Shown: piece after piece, positions 34,178-42,375 of the stretch
Layout of the letters: each line of letters opens with the position of its first letter
Position numbering within the stretch: position 1 is the stretch's first letter
Source: Acidovorax delafieldii 2AN
Lineage (GTDB): Bacteria > Pseudomonadota > Gammaproteobacteria > Burkholderiales > Burkholderiaceae_C
Direction of reading: 5' to 3'
DNA: 64,000 bases
NCBI RefSeq assembly: GCF_000175235.1
Contig: NZ_ACQT01000003.1
Location: 19,457-83,456, forward strand
Notes under the pieces: generated by a model
What the model was told of the DNA's origin: nothing
Databases searched by the model: none
What the model saw: only the letters and a program-made list of their open reading frames with translations
Program-made: the position numbers and the translations under genes

Positions 34178-34710
34178 ACTGGTCGGCCGCCTATGTTCTC
34201 GCTGGCTTGGTGCTAGCGCCTTGGCTGGTGCGGTTGTGGATCCGTCGGCGCCCATCCGGCGAGCGAGCGTCCCGGCCGCGGGAGCTGGCCAATGCCGAGC
34301 TGGTCTACATGGAGACGCTCTTCCGCATCCGAGAGCCCATTCGGCTTGTTGCGAAGGTGGACCGGGTGTACCGGCTCCCAGGAGGATCGCTGGTGCTCGT
34401 GGAGCTCAAGACGCGGTGGCGTGACCGCGCCTATCCCAGCGATGTCATTCAGCTATCGGCACAGAAGCTCGCGATCGAGCGCCAGACGGGCCAGACGGTC
34501 GAGCCCTATGCCCTTGTTTCGGTGCTCCGGCCCGACGGACGGCTTCGATCACACCGTGTCCGCCTACTCGGCCTGGACGAAGTGCTAAACCTCAAACGAC
34601 GCCACAAAGCTATCCTAGACGGGCATCTTCGTCCGTCCTATGCGTTGTCCGAGGCTTCATGCCGGCAGTGCGCCTTGCGTCATAGATGCGACCGCCCTGC
34701 ACCGCACTGA
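34174..34710 (+). CDS. Cas4-like PD-(D/E)XK nuclease core with N-terminal membrane helix
   Basis: A 178-residue protein. A short hydrophobic helix at residues about 5-22 (AAYVLAGLVLAPWLVRLW) is followed by a RecB/Cas4 nuclease core: KVDRVYRLPGG (the Asp), LVLVELKTRW (Glu-x-Lys) and DVIQLSAQKLAIE (QhxxY-like region with Gln). The C-terminus has three cysteines (ASCRQCALRHRC) that, with the Cys of the preceding gene's product, could make the [4Fe-4S] cluster. The GTG start overlaps the previous stop as GTGA. No CRISPR genes are nearby. It resembles stand-alone Cas4 proteins of mobile elements that act on DNA ends. Confidence 0.7.
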   Translation: MNWSAAYVLAGLVLAPWLVRLWIRRRPSGERASRPRELANAELVYMETLFRIREPIRLVAKVDRVYRLPGGSLVLVELKTRWRDRAYPSDVIQLSAQKLAIERQTGQTVEPYALVSVLRPDGRLRSHRVRLLGLDEVLNLKRRHKAILDGHLRPSYALSEASCRQCALRHRCDRPAPH

Positions 34711-34903
34711 ACTCGGCGCGAGCGGCGTCGCCGCGCCAATCCGCTTTCCTGGATAGCCCGTCCAAGCCCCGTCAACCCGGCGCGATGGCAGCACCCGGTT
34801 GCGACCGGGGGCCTCCCCGTTCCTCCACTTTCGCTCCAACTCAGACTGCAGTGACGTGGATTGCCTTCGAGCCGTTGATTCTGGTTAGTGCGGGATCAAC
34901 GGG

Positions 34904-36202
34904 ATGGCCTACATGCTTACAGACTTCAGTCTTCGGAACCTCAAGCCTCGCGCGACCCTTTACAAAGTCGCTGATCGTGATGGGATGTACGTGGCCATCT
35001 CACCGACAGGGTCCATCTCCTTTCGATATGACTACAGCATCAATGGCCGGCGCGAAACACTGACCATTGGCCGCTATGGTTTCGGTGGCATCTCGCTCGC
35101 TGCTGCGCGGGACAAGCTATCGGCCGCCAAGAGGTTGGTGCGCGAAGGAATTTCCCCGGCCATTCAGAAGCAGCGCGAAAAAGCCCGTGGGCCTGAGATC
35201 AAGACCTTCGGTGATCATGCTGTCCACTGGCTTCATGGAGCTACCATGGCTTCTTCCACTCGGGCGATGCGCAAGAGTGTGCTGGATCGCGACATCCTGC
35301 CGATCTTTAAAAAGCGCCTCCTGAGCGAGGTTCAATCGGAGGACCTCCGTGCTCTATGCCTGCGTGTGAAGGGGCGAGGAGCTCCTACGGTGGCGGTCCA
35401 CATTCGCGACATCATCAAACAGATCTATGACTACGCGAACCTTCATGGAGAAAAGGTGAGCAATCCGGCCGATGACGTCAGTGCAGCATCCATTGCCACA
35501 TTCGTGCCGAAAGACCGAGCGCTATCTCCTGAGGAAATCCAGTTGATGTGTCGGCAGCTGGATCTTGCTCCGACTCATCCCGCGATCCGGCTCGCGTTGC
35601 GCTTGATTCTGCTGACCCTGGTGCGCAAGAGCGAACTGATCGAGGCGACCTGGGACGAAGTCGATTTCGAGGCAGCGGTATGGACCATTCCGAAGAGCCG
35701 CATGAAAGGGAGGAGGGCGCACAACGTGTACCTGTCCTCCCAGGCGCTCGACATCATGATCGCACTGCGCACATGCGCCGCCGGATCAAGGTATGTCTTG
35801 CCATCACGCTACGGCGCGGATCGATGCATGTCAAAGGGCACGCTGAATCGCGTCACACAGCTCATCACTGAACGGGCGAGAGTCGAAGGGCTACCGTTGG
35901 AACCATTCACCGTCCATGATCTGAGGCGAACGGGCTCCACGTTGCTCAACGAAGCCGGTTTCAACGGCGACTGGATCGAGAAGTGCCTCGCGCACGAAAG
36001 CGGACGCTCGTCGCGGTCGGTGTACAACAAGGCGGAGTATGCCGAACCGCGCAGACACATGCTTCAGGAGTGGGCGAACATGGTCAATGCATGGGCAGCC
36101 GGCGAATCGTACACGCCTGCTCTATCCCCGGTGGTTATAGCTATCCGGGCTGCTCGCGGGCCACGTGACGAGGTGGCGGTTGAGGAGAACTCTCCAGCAT
36201 AA
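34904..36202 (+). CDS. P4-like tyrosine integrase
   Basis: A 432-residue integrase. The N-terminal arm-binding domain (LTDFSLRNLKPRATLYKVAD, then ETLTIGRYGFGGISLAAARD) is the DUF4102 type of P4-like integrases. The catalytic domain has Arg near VRKSELIEATWDEVDFE, HDLRRTGST, and SVYNKAEY with the Tyr nucleophile. Genomic islands that carry such integrases usually insert at tRNA or gene ends; no tRNA gene is seen beside it. It marks the left end of a dense defence island. The ATG at 34904 is used; a second ATG at 34913 is three codons in. Confidence 0.9.
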   Translation: MAYMLTDFSLRNLKPRATLYKVADRDGMYVAISPTGSISFRYDYSINGRRETLTIGRYGFGGISLAAARDKLSAAKRLVREGISPAIQKQREKARGPEIKTFGDHAVHWLHGATMASSTRAMRKSVLDRDILPIFKKRLLSEVQSEDLRALCLRVKGRGAPTVAVHIRDIIKQIYDYANLHGEKVSNPADDVSAASIATFVPKDRALSPEEIQLMCRQLDLAPTHPAIRLALRLILLTLVRKSELIEATWDEVDFEAAVWTIPKSRMKGRRAHNVYLSSQALDIMIALRTCAAGSRYVLPSRYGADRCMSKGTLNRVTQLITERARVEGLPLEPFTVHDLRRTGSTLLNEAGFNGDWIEKCLAHESGRSSRSVYNKAEYAEPRRHMLQEWANMVNAWAAGESYTPALSPVVIAIRAARGPRDEVAVEENSPA

Positions 36203-36269
36203 CCATAGGATCTGCCGGGGGTGCTGAGTTCGACTTCCGCCAAGACCGGCGTGTTGAGGCCGAACTTCG

Positions 36270-39200
36270 TTAAGAGCTGCACATGACGATGAAGGGAATC
36301 TCGTACGTGTCGGAGAGAAATCGTTCCGTGACCGCCAAGAGCATCAATTGCCCGTGCGAGGCTTGCGCTTTCGACAGACCAGGTTGCACAACGTAGACCT
36401 TGAGCTTCACATCCGACCGCCTGCTCATCTCCCGGATCTGCAAGAGCAACTCCTCGGATCCCCGCTCGAAACGTGTCGGAGCACCACGCTGCACGCGTTG
36501 GTCATTTCGACTGAGCAGGTGAGTAAACAGATCGGTCCGTCGCCCATGATTGGCAAGCCACGAGGTGCTGCGCTGGGCTTGCCCGCACACGACGTAGAGG
36601 TCCTCCAACCGTCTGCCTGGTTCACCACCGGCGTACTTCAGGTGGTAGAGCTCGACCTCAATGCGCGGTACTGTCGGCGTGCTCCGATCGACCGTGATGG
36701 CGACAACGTCGGCCGCCTCGTTCGATCCGTCATCGTCGAAGATCACGTCGTACGCAGGGTTGCGTTGCAAGCGTTCGATGATGTTGTGCTGGATGGTGCC
36801 AGCACGCCGCGCTTCGCCCTGTGACTCGGCACGGATGTCGACGTCGGACCAATCCAGGGCCTGGAGGCGGTCGGCGTCATACGGTTGCAGGTCATCCGTC
36901 GGGAGGCGAGTGAACTCGCAGCCTTCAAGCGATGACCCATCGGCGAACCAAATGATCGGTGGATTGTTGGTGAAGAACTCGGCGAGAGCCTCGTCCTTGG
37001 TGCCCAAGCTGAGGTTGAGGACGACGCCTCGGACATGCACAAACCGGAAGTCGAAACTGTCGTCGGTCGGCAAGAGCTCGAGACGCAGGACACTCTCCCA
37101 TCTGTCCGAGAACACGCGAATCAGCAGCGGATCAGCGGGTTCGCGCGCCAACATCTCGATGTCGACATTCGTCGAGGGCTCCTCAGTGATCCCGGGTCCC
37201 GAGAAGCGGCAACCCGTCTCGGGACGCTCGAGCACCTCCTTGGACCAATCGATCGCGACAGCGGTTATGGCCGGCACCCTGCCCACGGGTTCCGGCTTCA
37301 GCGTCCCCGCTAGCACGGTGTTGGGATCGATGGTCTCATCGGCGATCTTCGCGCCAACGGCACGCGCCCACGCCGCAAAGGTGTCGACGCGTAGCCGCAG
37401 GTTGGACCACACGCGACCGCGCTTGGCTGCGCCGACGGACACCATCGCGCCGTGTTCGAAACCGCCGCCCGCCAATACGGCGCGCTTGGCACCCCGCCGC
37501 GCCGCTTGACCGATTCGCGATTCAACGTCGGACCCCATCCGTCCGGTGTACTGGACCTGGCGGCCCAGATGCTCGTTCAACCCGACGTTGTTCAGGATCA
37601 GGCGCTTGACCCCGTGAAAGCAGCGAAACACCTCTGGCGCGACGATCAGCTGCACGTCCTGGCCGCACAGCGCTTTCGCGATCTCCTTGTACTCGCCGTT
37701 CAGCCCTGAACCGTGCAGGTAGAGAAGCGCGCGTTCGCGATCCCAGACGGCGATGAATAGCTCCCAGACGGTTTCGCGAATGGATTCGACGTCACTCCAG
37801 CGCACACCCTGGTCCGTCGCGGTCAGGACCACGAGCGTGTTCTGAACTTCATTGAGCGTGTGGAAGACCTTGTCGCGAGACGTCAAACCGCGCATGCCCC
37901 GCTTGAAAAGCTTCGGTGTCCAGTTCGCGCAGTTCGTTTTGTAGACCACCATACTGGCTGCGGGTCGAAGGTCGTTCAGCGGTACCTCGTCCAGGAACAC
38001 GCCGAAGCCTCGGAAGAACTCCTGCGAGGTCTGCTCGGCTTCAATTGCGGCCGCGCTTAGCTCGGGCAGCAAGACATTCCAGTCCGGGTCCTGGCTGTAC
38101 AACTTGCGCAGCTCGTCGCGAACGTCAACGAGCGCGATGTTCGCGATGAAGACTGGGTCGCCCAGGTCGAGGCGTGCGCGCGTGAAGCGTCCGGCCAATT
38201 GCAGCGTGACAGCAAGGCTCTTTCGAATGTCGTGGAAGGCCGCGATCTTCAGCTCCGGGAGGTCGAAGCCCTCGCCGAGCATGTCCACGCAGACCACCAC
38301 CCGTGCCGCCCCGTCGAACAGCTGTCGCTTCGCGGCCTGTTGTTCCTGTGGCGACATGCCCGAGTGAATCGCCACCGCCCGATGACGAGCGAACGATTGG
38401 TACAGAGCAAGGATCGCCGATGCGCGGTGTGTGTCGCCGACCCGAGCCATCACGATGTGCTTGCCAGTGGTGTCGGCGTCCAGTTCGTCCAGGGCGGCCA
38501 TTGCGATCTTGCGGTCCCCGTTTGTGGCGTTGAACTCTCGCACCGCGTGAAAGCGGATAGGTCTGAAATACCCTTCCTGCTGCGCCTTGCGGAGTGGGTA
38601 GACGTAGACGAGCTTGCCGTCCATTGCTTGGCCGTCCTCACGAAATGGCGTCGCCGTGAACTGCAGGACCAGCTTGTCGCCGAAGCGCTCGCGGAATGTT
38701 TTCCACGTCGGCGCTTCCGCATGGTGGGCTTCGTCGATGAAAAGATGCGTGCACAGCGCGGCCATGCGGTCCTGGACGTCGGCCTCGCACAACCCCACCA
38801 GATGGCTGGTCGTTACCACCACGTTGCAGCTGCGGAAGATGCTGTCCACCTCCTCGATGGTCTTCGGCTTGGAGGTGAGCGTGCCCACGACCGGACGCAG
38901 CGCCTGCTCGGCCAGCACGGCGTTGCCGGGCACTTTCAGTAGGCCAAGCGTCTCGAATTTTTCCGCAATCTGCGAGCGCAAAGCATCGGTTGGGACGACG
39001 ACCAGGACCCGTTCACAACAGGCTGACGTCAGGATAGCCAGCATCGTTTCCGTCTTACCGGTGCCGGTAGGCATGACCACAGTGGCACTCTCGCTACTCG
39101 TCGACCAGTGCGCGTGAATCGCGTGCAACGCGCCTGTCTGCGGCTTGCGCAGACCGACCACCGCGTTGCCCGGATCCTCCTCAGCAAAGTTGAAAGCGCG

Positions 39201-39557
39201 AGGCCATGATTTGCGGGCGGCGATAGCCACCGTCGCGGCCCGCGGCGGTTCGGCTTCCTTGGCCGGATGCGTCACCCAGGTACCCTCGGTCAGATCGAGT
39301 TCGTCCACGTCGACGGACACATCCTTCGCAACCAGCACGGGTGCGTCGCTTGGCAACGGCGTTGTCTTGGGATGCGTCGGGAAAAGATAGAGCAGGTTCT
39401 TGCCGGAGGTGTTTTGGAGCACATGGCCGACCGATTTACCCAGCGTGTACTTCACCGCGCGGCAGTCGATCATGGTGGGCGGGGCGGCGATCTGGCGAAC
39501 CCGGCCTAGACGCGATTTGACATCGACGCCGAGGACAGCCGGCAACTTGACCTGCAT
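36270..39557 (-). CDS. DEAD/DEAH-box helicase with C-terminal nuclease-like domain
   Basis: A 1,095-residue superfamily 2 helicase. Motif I is MPTGTGKT (residues 162-169), motif II DEAHH near residue 272, motif III FTATP, and the C-terminal motor has MLGEGFDLPEL and QLAGRFTRA. A long central part of unknown fold follows. The last about 130 residues begin VELYHLKYAGGEPGRRLEDL and VCGQAQRSTSW; this block occurs in other large defence helicases, and the E-x4-K arrangement could be a divergent PD-(D/E)XK site. It is the last gene of an operon with an OLD nuclease and a UvrD-like helicase, so it is probably part of a composite anti-phage system. Confidence 0.8.
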   Translation of the reverse strand: MQVKLPAVLGVDVKSRLGRVRQIAAPPTMIDCRAVKYTLGKSVGHVLQNTSGKNLLYLFPTHPKTTPLPSDAPVLVAKDVSVDVDELDLTEGTWVTHPAKEAEPPRAATVAIAARKSWPRAFNFAEEDPGNAVVGLRKPQTGALHAIHAHWSTSSESATVVMPTGTGKTETMLAILTSACCERVLVVVPTDALRSQIAEKFETLGLLKVPGNAVLAEQALRPVVGTLTSKPKTIEEVDSIFRSCNVVVTTSHLVGLCEADVQDRMAALCTHLFIDEAHHAEAPTWKTFRERFGDKLVLQFTATPFREDGQAMDGKLVYVYPLRKAQQEGYFRPIRFHAVREFNATNGDRKIAMAALDELDADTTGKHIVMARVGDTHRASAILALYQSFARHRAVAIHSGMSPQEQQAAKRQLFDGAARVVVCVDMLGEGFDLPELKIAAFHDIRKSLAVTLQLAGRFTRARLDLGDPVFIANIALVDVRDELRKLYSQDPDWNVLLPELSAAAIEAEQTSQEFFRGFGVFLDEVPLNDLRPAASMVVYKTNCANWTPKLFKRGMRGLTSRDKVFHTLNEVQNTLVVLTATDQGVRWSDVESIRETVWELFIAVWDRERALLYLHGSGLNGEYKEIAKALCGQDVQLIVAPEVFRCFHGVKRLILNNVGLNEHLGRQVQYTGRMGSDVESRIGQAARRGAKRAVLAGGGFEHGAMVSVGAAKRGRVWSNLRLRVDTFAAWARAVGAKIADETIDPNTVLAGTLKPEPVGRVPAITAVAIDWSKEVLERPETGCRFSGPGITEEPSTNVDIEMLAREPADPLLIRVFSDRWESVLRLELLPTDDSFDFRFVHVRGVVLNLSLGTKDEALAEFFTNNPPIIWFADGSSLEGCEFTRLPTDDLQPYDADRLQALDWSDVDIRAESQGEARRAGTIQHNIIERLQRNPAYDVIFDDDGSNEAADVVAITVDRSTPTVPRIEVELYHLKYAGGEPGRRLEDLYVVCGQAQRSTSWLANHGRRTDLFTHLLSRNDQRVQRGAPTRFERGSEELLLQIREMSRRSDVKLKVYVVQPGLSKAQASHGQLMLLAVTERFLSDTYEIPFIVMCSS

Positions 39558-39631
39558 GTGTTTCTCCCTCCGATTTCATGGTGTCATCGCGCCAAACCAC
39601 CCTTACATGCCAATGAGCATGTTGAACAGGA

Positions 39632-40288
39632 TTACTTCTGCCCGTCTGCGACTTTCTGCGTCCTCTCGGCTTTCATGAGCTTTCGAAACTCGACGACGAG
39701 TGTTCTCTGCGCCTTGTCGTACTCGCCCTTGGCGTTCTCACGCAACTTGATTCGCTCCGTGTCAAACGAATTGAACAGCGCCGGGTAGTTGGGCTGCTTG
39801 CTTTTGTCCCATGCACCGAACGTCGCGTCGTAGAAGTCGATGCTCAGATCCATCGTGAGCTTCCCGTACTTGGCGATCACCTGGTAGCTCTGCTCGTCGA
39901 AGAACAGCGCCGAGTCGCGTACCTTGATTGAGAGCTTCTTGCTCTCCCTCACTAAGTTCTGCGACCAATTCACCAACTGCGTGAGTTGTCCCTCGTCGTT
40001 CGCACGCTGCGGCAAGTTCGGCTGCGTGATCTCTAGGAAGAGTTCCTGCCACGTGGTGATCAGCGTGTAGATCTCCTGAATCGCCTTCGCGCGCAACTCC
40101 TCCAAGCGAGTCAAGCCGATCGTCGTCTCATGCGCGCGGATCGACAGATCAGTCTTCAGAACCTCTGTGCGGTCTGTCAAGGCCGCCTCATACTTCGCGA
40201 TGACCTTCTTGACCTGAATGTCCATGAAGTATCGAAACAGTGCAGCGACCACCAAACCCGAAACCGCACCTGACGGAAACGCGATCAT
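39632..40288 (-). CDS. Membrane-anchored coiled-coil protein of the defence operon
   Basis: A 218-residue protein. A short hydrophobic stretch near the N-terminus (GAVSGLVVAALFRYF) is followed by a charged helical region (VKKVIAKYEAALTDRTEVLK, later LRAKAIQEIYTLITTWQELF) and a Lys-rich end. No named domain is recognised. It sits between the UvrD-like gene (24 bp away) and the DEAD helicase gene on the same strand. It might sense membrane or replication stress, but this is a guess. Confidence 0.6.
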   Translation of the reverse strand: MIAFPSGAVSGLVVAALFRYFMDIQVKKVIAKYEAALTDRTEVLKTDLSIRAHETTIGLTRLEELRAKAIQEIYTLITTWQELFLEITQPNLPQRANDEGQLTQLVNWSQNLVRESKKLSIKVRDSALFFDEQSYQVIAKYGKLTMDLSIDFYDATFGAWDKSKQPNYPALFNSFDTERIKLRENAKGEYDKAQRTLVVEFRKLMKAERTQKVADGQK

Positions 40289-40311
40289 GAGAACGTCCTC
40301 GAGCCCCTTCG

Positions 40312-42375
40312 TTAGTCCTCCTTGCCACCAGAAATATCTGCGGATTCATCCGCGGCCGCTCGCGGCGCGAGGTGCTGGATCTGCCAACCACGAGCCATCA
40401 ACTTCTCCGTATTCGTCGCGATATCCTTCTTCGTGCCAAGCGAACTGCTTCGCAAAGCCAGGCACAGCAGGTGAGTAGGTCGGGTCATCGCGACATAAGC
40501 CTGCAGTAGCCGTTGCATCGCCTTGTCGCTGGCGCACTTTGCGCCGTTCTGGTGCTGGCCTACGAGCCATGGCATCAGCCCATGCAGGAAGTGCATTTGG
40601 TTGAAAGTCTCTAGGACGAGCGTAGCCGAATGGGTCTGGCCCTTTGCCATGTGGATGGAGCTAAGTCGGATATCGACGCTGGTATTTCCGTAGATGTAGC
40701 GGTAACTATTCGCTGGCACGGACTGAGCTCGATTCAGATCGGCGGGCAGTGCGGGAGGCTCGGTAGTTGGCCAAGCCATGAAGTCGTTGGCGGTAGGCGC
40801 GTTCGCATCACCCCCGGCCAAGGCGGCCCCAAGCATCCGAAGCACGGGGCAGAGTTGTGCCCAAAGCGCCTCGGTAAGTGGCTCCCGCCCGATCACGAAT
40901 CGGGTGAGCAAGCCGCGATACACGGCCCGTGCTTCATCGGCATTCGCGAGCCGCTTCTCGACCTGCACGTGCTGCCGGCTGCTGGACCTGATCTGCGTCG
41001 TTCCTGCCAGCAGGTTGGCGAGGTGAACAATCGCCGAGGCGACACTGTCCACGCATTGGTGGAGAGGGCCGCCACTCGATGCAAGCACCTGTGCCGCGAG
41101 GAAGTTCTCAGCGAGGGTGCGCGGCCGATAGGTCGGACGGTCGGCACCTGGCTGATATCCCGCCCAGTAGTGCGCGGCGGTCTTCGGGTATTGCTTGTGG
41201 CCGGGTTCCACGTCGGGGAAAGGCTTGTGAACCGCGCCGACCGCAGTGACCGCCGACGAGGCGATCAGGGAAGCAGGCAACGTGGCGAGCACATGATGAC
41301 CAAAGGCGTCTAGAACGCCGGAAGTATCGTTGTCGGGAAAGACAAAGATGGTGTGGGGCAGACCCTGGCCTGCCACCGCGGTCGGCCGCACACCCTTCAA
41401 GCCGCTGGGTTGAACAGGGATGTAGGCGAAGGGGGTGGCAAGCGCCCCGATCGACGCGTCGAAGCGGAAGGAGTCGGCGATGTTGACGCACCGGATGTTG
41501 TCGGGAAATGCATCGGCGACCGGCTTAACCCCACCCTCGAAAATGGCCTGGTTCGGATCACCGACGCGCTGGATGCAGACCGCAGGCACGTCACGCGGGA
41601 AGAGCCGCCGCAGGAATGCGTTCTGCTGTTCGGAGGTGTCCTGCATCTCATCGACCAGGACGAAGGGGAACCGGTTCTGGAGAATAGAGGGAAGACTGGG
41701 CTGCTGCGCCAGCAAGGCTTCACCGAGAAGGAAGATCTCGTCGTAGCAGAAATAGCCCTGTTCTGCCGCATGCTGCAGCGCGGACGCCGCGAGTTGGTAC
41801 ATCTTGGTGTGAGCACCGCTGGGAAAACTAGTGTTCACTAACGGTGTCGCAAAATTGGCGCTGCCGAGGCGCAGGCTGTCGAAGCTGATGAATTTCTTCT
41901 CGAGGTAACCGTTCAGGGTGAAATAGTCCCCTGGGCTGAGATGGCGACGGCGCACCCTTGTCGTCAGATCGTTGTCGATCGCGGCGACCCGGTAGCCCGC
42001 CGACAGCAACCATGGGGTGGCCAGAAAACGATTCACGAATCCGTGAATGGTGTCGATGAAGTGCGGATAGCCAAGCAGGCGCTGGCCGACATCCGTGTTG
42101 CCCAGGCGATGCGCGATCTCCTCGCGCGCCACGTTGGTGTGAGAAAGGACGCAGATTCCGCGGGTAGTGCTTTTCCACTTGCGCGCGAGAATCGCCAGCT
42201 TTGCCACGACGAGCGTGGTCTTGCCGCTGCCGGGACAGGCCGAGACGTCCAGCGTGGTCAACGACTTCAGGAACGCGCGCCGCGGCGCATCGAGGGCCTG
42301 TAGCTTGAGCACTCTGCGAGCCCACTCGATGTCGTCATCGGTGATGGGGCCGATCAGGTCCGACGGCGCAATCAT
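40312..42375 (-). CDS. UvrD-like SF1 helicase, GajB-like (Gabija-like pair 2)
   Basis: A 687-residue helicase. Motif I ACPGSGKTT starts at residue 47, LSHTNVAREEI is motif Ia, VLVDEMQDTSE is motif II, RVGDPNQAIF is motif III, and the C-terminus has SIHMAKGQTHSATLVLE and YVAMTRPTHLL. The GxGKT, DExxD and QxxR-like elements place it in the UvrD/GajB group. The ATG overlaps the stop of the OLD-family gene upstream, as in Gabija. It is clearly diverged from the pair at 14583-16361, and about 95 residues longer. Confidence 0.85.
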   Translation of the reverse strand: MIAPSDLIGPITDDDIEWARRVLKLQALDAPRRAFLKSLTTLDVSACPGSGKTTLVVAKLAILARKWKSTTRGICVLSHTNVAREEIAHRLGNTDVGQRLLGYPHFIDTIHGFVNRFLATPWLLSAGYRVAAIDNDLTTRVRRRHLSPGDYFTLNGYLEKKFISFDSLRLGSANFATPLVNTSFPSGAHTKMYQLAASALQHAAEQGYFCYDEIFLLGEALLAQQPSLPSILQNRFPFVLVDEMQDTSEQQNAFLRRLFPRDVPAVCIQRVGDPNQAIFEGGVKPVADAFPDNIRCVNIADSFRFDASIGALATPFAYIPVQPSGLKGVRPTAVAGQGLPHTIFVFPDNDTSGVLDAFGHHVLATLPASLIASSAVTAVGAVHKPFPDVEPGHKQYPKTAAHYWAGYQPGADRPTYRPRTLAENFLAAQVLASSGGPLHQCVDSVASAIVHLANLLAGTTQIRSSSRQHVQVEKRLANADEARAVYRGLLTRFVIGREPLTEALWAQLCPVLRMLGAALAGGDANAPTANDFMAWPTTEPPALPADLNRAQSVPANSYRYIYGNTSVDIRLSSIHMAKGQTHSATLVLETFNQMHFLHGLMPWLVGQHQNGAKCASDKAMQRLLQAYVAMTRPTHLLCLALRSSSLGTKKDIATNTEKLMARGWQIQHLAPRAAADESADISGGKED

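Noticed and set aside
34711..34903. tRNA gene as attachment site next to the P4-like integrase
   Set aside because: No cloverleaf or TTCGANTC-type T-loop is visible; only a CCCGG/CCGGG hairpin near 34788-34806 was found.
36270..39557. Calling the large helicase Hachiman HamB
   Set aside because: No separate HamA-type (DUF1837) gene is adjacent, and the upstream partners are OLD and UvrD-like genes.
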